Source: Hydractinia symbiolongicarpus (lineage: Eukaryota; Cnidaria; Hydrozoa; Anthoathecata; Hydractiniidae). Taken from it: a DNA stretch of 64,000 nucleotides. The DNA lies in the NCBI RefSeq assembly GCF_029227915.1, contig NC_079881.1:12811501-12875500 (forward strand), given 5' to 3'. Shown here piece by piece: positions 12,013 to 22,083 of this stretch. Positions within the stretch are counted from its first letter, which is position 1. Each line of letters begins with the position of its first letter. A program made the position numbers and the translations under genes. The notes beneath the pieces are model-generated. The model ran no database searches. It was not told where the DNA came from and was given only the letters and a program-made list of their open reading frames with translations.

Positions 12013-13100
12013 TATAATAATACATATATCTATAAGAACTAAAATAGGTAAGCTGGCTATGGAACTATAAAAAAATACTTTTCAATATATAAATCTGGAA
12101 AAAATAAAGGAGATTGTAAATAAATTCCATAAAATAAACTTACTGTCAATAATAATGCCACTAATTAAGTACAGTACGATAACACCATAAGCTAGCCACA
12201 CTATGTATCTTTGTTTCGTTGATTTTATATTTCTTCTAACATGAGACAAGAAAAAATTAAGAAAATACGTATAGCTATAGCTATACTAAACTAAGCGAAG
12301 TTACAGCTTTTTCGCAATAAACAAAGTATCCATTATGGATTAATAATGGTTTCCAAGGCGGGCAAATTTTAAACAACCAATCATTGCATGGTACAATTTT
12401 ACGGACCTTTGATAAATGACCCCTTTTTATGGTTTCGCGGGGCATACTTAAGCTTGAACTAAGATTCTAGCGCCGGTCCAAAGACCGATGTTTAGAAAAC
12501 ACTCAAAAGACTAGCAGGCATATAGTTATAATTTTCTAATTTAAAAGATTACACACTGGTTCTAGAATAACTGTTAGTTAAAGAATTTATACGTATTATA
12601 GGAAATCAATTATACTTAAAAACACGGTCGAATACATAAGAGAAACTTAGCATGTCCAATAAAAAACGTACAGTTAACTCCAATCTTGTCCTTAGAGCTC
12701 TTTAACATTAAAACCAGTTTACCTCTAGGGTCAAGAATGAGTTGACTCCCGGCAACTCGAACCTTCAGCGAACCGAGAAATATAGTTCGGCTTAACGCGC
12801 ATGTTCGAGTTAAACGTTACCGGGCATTCTTGATTGTACAACTGCGTTGTGAACAGACTGCACAATTTTGTTTTGTTTGCAGAAATGGGGTATACATGAT
12901 TCCATTTTCTAACTTAAAACCTTACAGGGCATTTTTGATTTTACAACTCCACTATACAAAATTTAAAATAAAATCTTTAATAAAGTTTTTCTAATATTAT
13001 TTCGCGAGCGAACATATGATGCAATGAACCTACAGGTTTTTTTTAACCAACCCCTCTGCACTCTTGCACAGAATTTTTTATTTGGAGCCTTCATAGGGTT
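12013..13100. other. Non-coding stretch
   Basis: No gene seen. Two similar blocks occur about 108 bp apart (around 12810 and 12920), each with a GGCATTcTTGATT-type core followed by TACAACT; they look like part of a diverged tandem repeat. Short inverted segments (CCCGGCAACTCGAAC and its approximate complement) lie near 12745 and 12820. Confidence 0.4.
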
Positions 13101-13104
13101 TTAT

Positions 13105-13179
13105 CAACCTCGATCCCAGGGCTCTTTTCTCTCTTTTTGATATAAGGATGGCGAGGCAGAAATAGCCCTGGCACTTCGT
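13105..13179. repeat. Short foldback element, CAACCTCG family (degenerate)
   Basis: It starts CAACCTCGATCCCAGGGCTC and has the partial complement AGCCCTGGCA near the other end. Relatives at 20699-20761, 23150-23226 and 34151-34209 share the terminal CAACCTCG / CGAGGTTG and the CCCAGG block. A non-autonomous inverted-repeat element is the simplest reading. Confidence 0.5.
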
Positions 13180-13504
13180 TACAAACACCGACCCCGAAAG
13201 TAAATTTAATTTTTTTTCAACGTTGCGCCATCAAGCGGCACAAGTTACCGTGCATCGAGATTTATATTGTTTCTTATTTTTTTGCGAATAAAGACTGCTA
13301 GGCGGCAGAGATGTATAAATTGCCATGGTTCTGAAGCAACAACACGAAAGCAAACAACAACAATGACAGATAATGTTAGAGGTATATTTCTTTTGTTTCA
13401 TGTCATAACTACACTTGAGTTTGGGGAAAGGGGAGGAGGATGGCAGGTTTGGTATCAGGGAGGCCAAAACCAGATGCGTGTGTTTCCATCCTTACCCTTA
13501 GTAA

Positions 13505-13808
13505 AACGTATCTCGTGGAAACGTCTGCGTATCTCATGGAAACGCTAACTCGCCTAGGGTGTATCTCGTGGAAACACCTGGCTATCTCGTGAAAACGCTT
13601 ACACTCAGCAAATCTCGTGGAAATGCCTACATCTCATCAACTCGCTTGGAAATTGCCTATATCTGAGCGACTCACTTGGAAATCGCCTACACCTGAGCAA
13701 CTCGATTGGAAATTGCCTACATCTCCGAGACTCACTTGGAAATCGCCTACACCTCAGCAACTCACTTGGAAATTGCCTACTACCTGCTATGGTGTATCTC
13801 GTGGAAAC
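13505..13808. repeat. 30-bp minisatellite
   Basis: A tandem array of roughly 30-bp units built on CTCACTTGGAAATCGCCTAC and its variants, flanked by shorter ATCTCGTGGAAACGC units on the left and one on the right. Alternate units resemble each other more than neighbours do (a 60-bp higher-order period). Because 30 is divisible by three, the array is open on both strands and yields a spurious periodic peptide (WKSPTPEQL-like), which I do not treat as a gene. Confidence 0.85.
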
Positions 13809-13810
13809 GC

Positions 13811-15175
13811 ACCTCATTTGTTAGGGATACAAACGCAGAGAACAAAGAAAGGGCTAAAGTAAACTGTCTCAGTATACAAGGTGTTGTGAGAATGCATTAG
13901 TAGCTTTGAGATCCTTAAGAGAAGTTCTTATTTGTTTCTCCAATAACCTATCCAAGCCTGATTTCTAATTTTACTTTCTTATAACTATGTAACTGTACGC
14001 TTTGGATGAGTAAAATATCAATGCTCATTCACCCAACTAACAATTGACTTTCACAGTGTGATATCCTTGCACAAAAAGTTTAATAATTCTCTACAAAATA
14101 TTTTAAAAAAGTGAGTTCGAGAGAGAACTTGAAACTAGCCTTATTCTTAGGGCTGTTGATAGCTGAAAGTAAAGTGAACCACTCGGCCAATCCTACTAAA
14201 ATACAGAGACGGTTTGCAAAATCCATTGTGTTGTAATTTTTCATTTCATAATAAGGGCCTAGTTCCAAGGTTTCTTAATTAGTTTCTTAATTTCAATTTT
14301 TTCGCGATTCGAAAGTTAACTCGTCTGGAGTATTGCAATGACCTTGTAAATAAATCGCATGTTTTATTGATGGTTGGATGGTGTCTATCAGAAATAGACA
14401 TAGAATGTAGTAGTAAAAGTTTCTTTTGATTTCTACATGTAGGTTTCTTATAAAAAAAAAACATGTATAGGGACTCAAATTTTGTGCAATTAGACGATAT
14501 CAGGCTGTCGTTTTGCTAAACCTAATTAAGTCGCAAATTTACCTTTGATGGAGAATCGAGGAGTTTTGTAGTGGAAAAGCTAAAAAGGTGAGATTCGAGA
14601 GTGGAAGAATATATAACAAAACTGTGAAAAATGAAAGTCTCGATATCTTCTGCTGTTTTTCCTCTTTCTTATTTACTCATATGCATCAGATCACACCCCG
14701 AACTCGCCGTTTTTTTGAAGAATTTCGCCCTTAAGTTTCTTACAGGAAATGTATCTTCAATATTTTTTATTTTTATTTTTTTAGAGTATAATGATCTCCA
14801 AACCTCGACCCAGGCTGAAGAATTCGCTATCTTTTGTCCGGTTCTCATTGGAAATGAGGCCATAGAAAGCGAATTTTTTTTCGATTCGGAAAGATGCAGG
14901 GATGAGTACACGTTGCAGCACGGCTTGTCGTGATGCTCAGTTTTTTTCGTGTGCAATTTGCACGCAGTTTTGCAGCGTACCACAAGCAATATTATTAGTT
15001 ACAACTATCGCAACAAAGATGTTAGCCCCTACAAACGAAAAAAAAATGTTTGGCTTACTAAATAAACAGTGAAAGTCGCATCAAAACATTTACGCTAGCC
15101 GACATTTTCAAGTGCTCAAAATGACCTACACTTTCCAACAGCTTCGCTACTACTAGGGATAACAAATAAAAATCA
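13811..15175. other. Stretch without a supported gene; contains a tRNA-like segment
   Basis: On the minus strand around 14190-14100, TTGGCCGAGTGGTT is a good pol III A box of the Ser/Leu tRNA type, followed 60-70 bp later by a weak B-box-like segment and a run of T. The T stem does not pair, so this is at best a tRNA-derived relic. An open frame of 100 codons at 14631-14933 (plus) has no convincing composition. Confidence 0.3.
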
Positions 15176-15179
15176 TATT

Positions 15180-15522
15180 ATGCGCGACACTATATATTTG
15201 AACAAAAACAGCCTCTATCAAAATTCTTAACAAAATTATTCTTGCATCAAAAATGTCCACTTTCCGTCTTTCCAAAACCAACCGCTCTAACCAGAATATA
15301 CACGGCACTATATACTTGAACAAAAAACCTTATCAAAATTATTAACAAAATTTACAAGTTTCATCAAAAATCTTTCCAAAACCAACCGCTCTAACCGGAA
15401 TATACACGGTACTATATACTTGAACAAAAAACCTTATCAAAATTATTAACAAAATTTACAAGTTGCGTCAAAAATGTCCAATTTTTGTCTTTCCAAAACC
15501 AAACGCACTAACCAGATATTCA
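15180..15522. repeat. Tandem repeat, about three units of 104-122 bp
   Basis: Units start near 15180, 15303 and 15407. Each runs through ACTATATACTTGAACAAAAA, CTTATCAAAATTATTAACAA, CATCAAAAATG and CTTTCCAAAACCAACCGCTC. Units two and three are nearly identical; unit one is more diverged. The array ends about at the stop codon of the minus-strand cysteine-rich peptide gene and so would lie in its 3' untranslated region or terminator zone. Confidence 0.8.
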
Positions 15523-15804
15523 GCATCGGCTGTTTGGAAATTTTCGAATTACTTCCAATAAGTCAATACAAACAGGAACATCAACCATCTTGCATTCGCG
15601 ATAATATCCCCGGTAACTACTATGTTTCACCGTACATTTGTTTTCGTGTGACATTTCACACATATGTCTGGTCACCGGATGGCCGTTGATCTTGAAAGTC
15701 ATGTTTTTTTGCGTGACACAAATATCACAACTGCTCCTAGGATTAGCGTTAACGTTGCAAGCCAACGCTACAATCGCAAATGACACGTACAATAGAAGCA
15801 TCAT
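15520..15804 (-). CDS. Small secreted cysteine-rich protein
   Basis: A single-exon frame of 94 residues from ATG 15804 to TGA 15520. The first about 20 residues (MMLLLYVSFAIVALAC) form a good signal peptide; cleavage is likely around ALA-C or NAN-P. The mature part of 70-78 residues has seven cysteines (eight if the one after ALA is kept), starting with CDIC and ending with a C-terminal Cys. That fits three or four disulfide bonds in a secreted peptide. A TATAAATA box lies about 120 bp upstream (15931-15924), placing transcription start near 15895. No family was recognised; secreted defence, venom-like or signalling peptides are all possible, and nothing here shows which. Confidence 0.6.
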   Translation of the reverse strand: MMLLLYVSFAIVALACNVNANPRSSCDICVTQKNMTFKINGHPVTRHMCEMSHENKCTVKHSSYRGYYRECKMVDVPVCIDLLEVIRKFPNSRC

Positions 15805-15923
15805 GATTGAAGTTCAAAGCCTCTAAAATTTCTCCGTGTAGCGTCGGCTTCTTCCTAGTTCTTAACACGTACAGCTCCTAGCATAAACTGTTGTTTCGAC
15901 TGAAAGTTGTTTATCAGAATTCT

Positions 15924-15931
15924 TATTTATA
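15924..15931 (-). promoter_or_regulatory. TATA box of the cysteine-rich peptide gene
   Basis: TATAAATA on the minus strand, about 120 bp before the ATG at 15804. It is a perfect core match, and transcription would start about 30 bp downstream. Confidence 0.45.
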
Positions 15932-16382
15932 CACAAGAGCAGGTATCACACCTCTCCTTCCCGCTTGCTTAATTGCACACCTGCTTAAAAATTTCACAAC
16001 AGTATTGTGCAATTTCGTGCGCAGACTCCTTCATTTTGTCGGAATTTTGATTCGAGGGCTATCAGCGCACCCAACACCCCAAGCCCAACTGTCTTTTTTA
16101 AATAGAAAAATCATTCCTTTTGAAAATTTTGCATTGTTTTTAAGACTTTTCTTTCAAGCGGCAAATCAGGACAGAAAAACTTTAGCGGTATTTTTACGTC
16201 CAAAAATAGGCCTTTAAGTTAAAGGGGTTGGTAATGTAGTGTTGCGACTATCAACGACGATGGAGAGTGTATATAAAAAGCGACGTTGTTTATGTTGAAG
16301 GGTTGAGATAGAAATACATATGGCTAGAGAACACACGTGTTATGATTAAATTCTTATATAAATTAGTGAAGTTAAAAATACT

Positions 16383-16652
16383 AAAGGCCCTTATCAAAAG
16401 GTAGAACAAATATCCTAATTTCTGTTCGTTTAGTGCCTCAATTGCTAGCTGAAAGTTACGTCAAGCCCGTAATATAGACGAGCTTTCTGGGAATAGCCTC
16501 GTTTTCAAAATATTATGTTGCATTAACTTCAGTTTTGTCATGATAATTTGATATTCTATCTGAATAACCTTATTTGAAGGGCATAGAACTATTATAAGAT
16601 TTCGGATGACGTCATAATTATTATAATTTATAAATTCGGGAAAGGTGTATTA
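16383..16652 (+). repeat. Dispersed repeat, plus copy (partner at 27.8-28.2 kb)
   Basis: From AAAGGCCCTTATCAAAAGGT to TTCGGGAAAGGTGTATT this segment matches the reverse complement of 27799-28130 in order: the CTAATTTCTGTTCGTT block, AGCTGAAAGTTACGTCAAG, ATAGCCTCGTTTTCAAAAT, TTTGTCATGATAATT, and GATGACGTCATAATTATTAT. Only the right inverted terminus is evident here, so this copy is truncated on the left. Confidence 0.8.
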
Positions 16653-16738
16653 AATCGTAATAAAATTTTTCTTGCATGAAAAAATTAAAATTAAAAAGAT
16701 GTTACGTTTATATCCTGATAAATGTTATGAAAATTTCA

Positions 16739-16890
16739 ATTTTACATGGCGGAAGATTTTATTCTATCAAGTCGAGAAAATTGTGTCTTCGAATGCAGAT
16801 TTTTTTGCCTCGTAAAAAATCTTTTTTACGAGGCAAAAAAACTTTTTACATGACGGAAGATAGGTTCTAGTAAGTCTTGAAAACTGTGTC
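16739..16890. repeat. Perfect 20-bp hairpin between direct repeats
   Basis: Arms 16800-16819 (TTTTTTTGCCTCGTAAAAAA) and 16822-16841 are exact reverse complements with a 2-bp spacer. They are flanked by a duplicated block of about 48 bp: ACATGGCGGAAGATTTTATT at about 16744 and ACATGACGGAAGATAGGTTC at about 16848, both ending in GAAAA-TTGTGTC-like sequence. Confidence 0.8.
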
Positions 16891-18241
16891 CCGAAAGTCA
16901 AACATATATTTCTTTGCTTGGTTCACGTGCACTGCTAGAAACGCCCTCCACACAGATTTGTTACATGGCTTCCCTGTACTAAGCCTTATCCCGGTATTTC
17001 TCGTGAAATCCCTTAATGCTATTCATTCGTCGAAATAAAAAAAGCTTGTGTCAGCATAATTTACATTGTTTACACAATAACATATTATACAAAAGTTAAA
17101 AAAGTATAAAAAAAACTTAAAAACTAAAAACGTTCTTTTTACATCAGAGGATTCAAAAATAAAAAGTTAAAAATCGTTAATTTTAGGTTGAGTCGAATAG
17201 TGGCTGAGCAAAATTATAAAAGTATATAAAAATACAAAAGTATAAAAAAGTATAAAAAAGTATAAAAATAAGTATAAAAATAAGCACAAAAAGGTACAAA
17301 AATAGCAATGTTTTTTACAAGTATATACAGCTCGACTGAGTCAGTGGTGTCGTCACTCACCAACAGTAGCATAAGACACTCCCTCTGCTGTGCAATTAAA
17401 AAATACAGTAAACGAGAACAAGTGTTTAGTAAAATGGTAAGGAATTTTCAGTGATGAATATTGAACAGACAGTTATATTGAACAGATTCGATCAACTATG
17501 CAACAAAATGCAACGAAAATTTTTAATTAGCTACTGCCACAATCAACATTTCTGAGGTACACAACAACAACAACAACAACAAAACATTTTACAAAAGAAT
17601 AATGATAATAAAATAACTGTGAAAGATTTTTACTCGACAATCTTTTTTTTTCGCACTTCTCGTGTGTGAAACTCTCAGCCACATGTGTCGTTGTTTTTCC
17701 TTTGAATACGATCTCTAGTCTTTTAGTGCAATGTCGTTTTTCTGTCTCTGTAACTCTGTTTGTAACTGTTTGTAACTGTTTTTTTTCTATAGTTTCCTGC
17801 TAGCAGTGGCTTCGGCCTTCCACGAAGCGATCTATTTAAAAAACAATGAGTCATTTTTATGCATCGTTGTGTTAAATGGGTAATACAGGATTTAAAATTT
17901 GACACCGGAAAATGGTAGCCATGTGATGGTACAGATGGTGTACTGACATCACCTAGAACAGAAACTTTTGATATTTCTTACAAACAAAATGTATGCCATT
18001 TTATCAATTTTTAAAAACGAATGAAAAAAATTAAAAGTAATTTTTAAACAAATATTTACAATTTTCTGGAAATAGCGAGGTTTGTTATAAAAAATTGTCA
18101 CGTAAAACTAAGAAATAAAAATTAAATAAAAAATCGAATATTGTTACCCTTTTGAATATATCCATGCTCCTTTAAGTTACTTTAGCCTTCAAAACAATGT
18201 CACATTTCTCACAGTATGCGGCTATCTCTTTTGCATCCGTC
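16891..18241. other. Low-complexity, AT-rich intergenic stretch
   Basis: Contains an irregular run of AAAAGTATAAAAA units (about 17090-17310) and a short CAA repeat (17565-17583). No coding frame of convincing composition is seen. Confidence 0.5.
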
Positions 18242-18244
18242 TAA

Positions 18245-18950
18245 AGGCTGAAATACACTACCATTTTTCAATGATACATTCAATGACATTAAAGATGACA
18301 AATTTTGGCGCGACTTATCATTAAAAACATAAAACTTGAGCATGTTTTCTTAGCAATATGGACTCTGAAGAAGAAATGCAGCTGCTGTTGCAGTGTATAT
18401 GTAATCTGAAAAGAGAGTCAAACATAGGAAAAGAAAGCAAAGAAATGTTTGGGTGAAGCCGTGGTTTTAAATAGGCGAACTGAACTTGGCATCTACAATA
18501 TTCTCATGTATGAACTACGCGTGGAGGAAATTGCAGAGTATACGCGATTTTTAAGAATGTCGCCGAATATTTTTGATGAGCTCATTAATCTTATAGAAGC
18601 ACATTTACGAAACCCAATTCCTGCTAAAAGGCTGGCTGCTCCAAATCTCAATAAAATTTTCAGTCGCTTCTTGCGTCCCTATTCTCGGGTGAATTATCTT
18701 GTTCAAATCTTTGTTTTCAAAAATGTTTACGCCAAAACTATATCGCGTGCAACAAACAAGTGTGCGAAAACAATGGATTCGATTTAAAACGATAGAAAAA
18801 AAATGTCATTGAAAAATTAAATGTTCAACTATTAATTTTTTAAGGATCATTGGGAATGAGAGTGTAAAAAATGACATTTTTTCCTGTATACACTGTCATT
18901 TTTCAATAATTGGAAAATGATCATTGAAAAATGATAGTGTATTTCAGCCT
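18245..18950 (+). mobile_element. PIF/Harbinger transposon, internal deletion derivative (706 bp)
   Basis: Terminal inverted repeats of about 30 bp: left AGGCTGAAATACACTACCAT then TTTTCAATGAT, right the complement ending in TGTATTTCAGCCT. Flanking trinucleotides are TAA on the left and TAG on the right, close to the 3-bp TTA/TAA duplication usual for Harbinger. Inside is the start of a transposase and then an abrupt join to non-matching sequence, so most of the element is deleted. Confidence 0.8.
18359..18787 (+). pseudogene. Harbinger transposase, N-terminal fragment
   Basis: An ATG at 18359 opens an acidic start, a frameshift follows at about 18445, and then the diagnostic N-terminal region VWVKPWFLNRRTELGIYNIL and FLRMSPNIFDELINLIEAHL is in frame. 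This matches the conserved beginning of Harbinger-type transposases (KPWL…R…G-Y…L, FLRMS…F..LL). After about residue 75 of this frame the sequence no longer resembles the family and ends at TAA 18787. The DDE catalytic domain is missing, so the fragment is inactive. Confidence 0.75.
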
Positions 18951-19620
18951 TAGGAGAGAGGTTTTGTAAATTATTTATAGTTTTATATTTTATCAATGTA
19001 CAATGAAACAACGATCCTAAAACATATAAAATAACGGTAGGACAGGTTAAAAAAAATTACATACCTTTCTTCAGTCAAAATAAAGTTTACTATCCGCCCC
19101 CTGAATGAAGATGCTTCTTCTAACGCAGGTGAAACAGCTATGACGTAAATAAGTTCCTGTTTGTTCTCTACGTTTCTGATCTTACAATTCTCAGCTATTT
19201 AGCCACCAAAAGATGCTTTCAAATTGACTTGTTAATTAATAATAAATCACTCTAGTCGTGATAACTGGGCTGGGTTTTTCAGTTTTGTGCATGATAGGGC
19301 TATTTAGTGAAGGCATGTTTTATTAACGATTTTTAGTTTTTATGAAAATAATAATGGACGCATGGAGAAATTAACAAAAACGTAACAACTCCAGACAAAT
19401 AAGAAAATCTTTTTTCTTTTACGAAATAAAGTTTCATGAAGTTGAGCCAGTTCACCTCATGTAGTTGTAATAATACATACATGGCTGGTACGTCTGGTAA
19501 AATTGTCTGAAAATTTGAGATTTGTCTGGACAGTAAAAAAAGATGGAATTATTAGGAAGAAAAAAATTAAGTTTTTTGTTTTCAGATTTTGCATTTTTTG
19601 GACCAATTTTGGATGAATTT
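18951..19620. other. Non-coding stretch
   Basis: No gene or clear repeat seen between the Harbinger derivative and the next inverted-repeat element. Confidence 0.4.
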
Positions 19621-19626
19621 TCTTTA

Positions 19627-20553
19627 TGGTATGGGAAAACGTATAGTCGTGAGTTGAGTGAGTTGCGAGTTGTAAGTTCCAAGGCCAGTGAGTTGCTTTT
19701 TTTACGGACTTAAAAAAATATGTTATTTTTATGAACTTTTCTAAAGGCTGAGATACACTTAAAATTTTTATTTTGTCTGAAACTGCTGTTTTAAGAGTCC
19801 TGTCGCAGTCATCTTTATCTCAAAAAATTAACGTCAGAAAAATGCGCACCTATTGTCGGCACCTTTAAACTTCTTTCTTTCGAAATGTACATATCGATTT
19901 GCAGAATTTTCTTGTTCTGAAAATATCACACCATGTCTCGAAATTTAATTCAGGGCAATTCGAAATACCTTTGAAATGTTTCAAAATATTTAGAAATATT
20001 GCTGAAATAAAAATTTGGACAGTGTTGGAGTAAAAATTTCAAATATATATCGGCCCTAAAAATCTCAACATAAAATTCAAAATAAAACTCTTATTTAAAT
20101 TATATTATACACAAAAACACGTCCTTCAGAAATTCAATATGGCTACCTTGCTTTTTCATTCTTCTTCAGCTTAAAAAATGGTACGAGTTTTCTATTGACT
20201 TCAAAGGGGGTAAAATTTTGATTTGTGGCGCAAACTCACTACTTTACTTCTTGAGCATGATTTGTATTGAATTTTTTGAACTTATTGCGATTGACAAAAA
20301 AGATTTCAGCCAATTTAAAAACTCTTATCAAAGAAATCAAGAATTTTAATTTTCCCATTTCTGCTCTGTTTCCAAGTAAAATTTCAATATTTAATCGTTT
20401 ATAAAGAAACACCAGTGGTGGAGGCTACGCGCACTTGTCCATGGTAAGCAAAGTTATTTTTCCGGACATCGTTTTCCGTGAAATGAGGCAACTCACTAAC
20501 ACGGCAACTAATGACTAGACTCACGGAATTCACGACTCGAAGATTACCAATAC
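19627..20553. mobile_element. Putative non-autonomous DNA element with about 65-bp inverted ends
   Basis: The left end (GGTATGGGAAAACG, AGTCGTGAGTTGAGTGAGTT, AGTGAGTTGC) matches the complement of the right end (GGTATTGGTAATCTTCGAGT, AGTGAGTTGCCTC) with some substitutions. GTGAGTT is repeated within each end. The inside has no ORF. A second terminus of the 18.2-kb Harbinger family (CTAAAGGCTGAGATACACTT) lies inside at 19741, suggesting a nested or composite history. Confidence 0.5.
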
Positions 20554-20698
20554 CCTTTTTGTACTATTGTCTGAAAAGTCATATGCTTTTTCACTCTTAT
20601 TTCTGTAAAGAATGTTGCAAATTTTACGGTCCTGTTTTATATAAATTCAATGAGTAAGTTAATTCCAGGAAAGTTTCTTTCGATTTAGAGAAAAATTC

Positions 20699-20761
20699 AA
20701 CCTCGATTCCAGAACCTTTTTTCATCAAAAAGAGGAAAAAAAGCCCTGTGATCGAGGTTGG
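20699..20761. repeat. Short foldback element, CAACCTCG family
   Basis: The ends CAACCTCGATTCCAG and CTGTGATCGAGGTTG are inverted; the total length is about 63 bp with a short A-rich middle. The terminal CAACCTCG with a CC(C)AGG block is shared with 13105, 23150 and 34151. Confidence 0.65.
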
Positions 20762-20769
20762 AGAAAAAC

Positions 20770-22050
20770 TCGTAAAGATTCAAATCAATAGCTAACCTCA
20801 AAGTGTACCCATTTAAGAACTTGGCTTTATTGTCAATATTGATTTATGTTTTGTACATATTATTTTTTATACGAACCTAGTTTACGACCTTGCCAAATAT
20901 AAAGAACATATTAAGAACGTACTCAAAGTTTATTTTTGATAAAGAGCAAAATAGCAATAATACTTCATCTCCAGTGAACATATGGGTTTTTCATCTCTCA
21001 CTGGAAAAGTCGTCAAAACTCAAAATCCTAGTGGTGTGCTAAAACATGTTATATACTGCAATAACGTACCCAGTTTTGACAACTTTAGCATACTCTCCAC
21101 CGTATATTCAAATTTTGATCTAGAACTCAAAGGTCCAAACCTATACTCAATAGAAACATTGCATCAATGCGTTTGTATTTATTTTCTGATAATGCGTAAT
21201 GTTGTCCCTACGGACTAACGTCACGTTGTATATATTTCGAATCTTGATGTAGAACTTTGCACTTGACAATGGCCGTTGTACGGCCAAAACGTTTTTAAAA
21301 ATATATTTCACCTAAAAGAGTTGTTCTTCTTCATCCCCAGGTCTTTTTGTCTCTTGACCGGCGCTGGTTCGTCACTTGCACAGGCCCTGAGATTATGTCG
21401 GATTATTTTTAAAATAGTTTTAATTTCCTTTGAGCCGCTATACATGTTGCTAAGGGGGAGGGGTTACCTCAGGGATTCAAATCAATGACGCCTTAAAAAA
21501 TTAATCCATTGCGCTCGCCATAAAGCATACAATTTTCTACCATTCATGGATTTCACAAATCTTAATGAAGGAAAGCTAAACAAGAAGCCCTGCGGCTTAA
21601 AGATTTCCGCCATTAGCAATAATCTGAAAAAAGATATAAATCGTGACATACATGTCACGATTTTATAGCTATAATACATTATCTTTCACCAAAAATATCC
21701 AGCCTCAACATTTCCTCTTTAAATTAAAATTCATTGATAATTAATTAGTTCTGCTGAATAAAGCTTTAGTCTACGTGCTTACAAAATTGTAGTACAGAAG
21801 GAAATGACGTAATTATATAACATCAAAGATGGCGCCTTATAAGACGATCTTCATTATGCTACACTGCACAAGCTTTAACTTTCGATTATAAACTTTAAAA
21901 TAAAGTAATGTTCATTGGATAATAAAACAATTTGTTGCACTGTTAGGATTCTTATTGGCTTAAAACTCATTTTAGCCTCGTTCTCAGAAAAAAATCTGTC
22001 AAAACGAGGATTTCAGCTTTAGCCTGGATAAGTTTTAGGCGTCCAGGCTC
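20770..22050. other. Intergenic stretch with one dispersed-repeat copy
   Basis: The segment 21645-21890 is an inverted copy of 58745-58995 (shared blocks: CACGATTTTATAGC, ATCTTTCACCAAAAATAT, GATAATTAATTAGTT, GATCTTCATTATGCTACA). At its left end an 11-bp palindrome pair AAATCGTGACA / TGTCACGATTT with a TACA loop lies at about 21637-21662. No gene is seen. Confidence 0.6.
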
Positions 22051-22083
22051 AGGGCTGTCTCTATCTATCTATCTCTCTCTCTA
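22051..22083. repeat. TCTA/TCTC microsatellite
   Basis: A short run of TCTA and TCTC tetranucleotides (CTATCTATCTATCTCTCTCT). Confidence 0.7.

Noticed and set aside
13505-13808. Repeat array that might be taken for a CRISPR or a repeat protein
   Set aside because: Units are contiguous without unique spacers and the host DNA is eukaryotic; the periodic peptide is a by-product of a 30-bp unit.
15891-16217. Open frame of 108 codons on the plus strand
   Set aside because: It overlaps the promoter of the minus-strand peptide gene, has no recognisable motif and its composition looks random.
16616-16625. Single TGACGTCA site as a regulatory element
   Set aside because: It is part of the dispersed repeat at 16.4 kb and recurs in its partner at 27.8 kb, so it cannot be tied to a gene.
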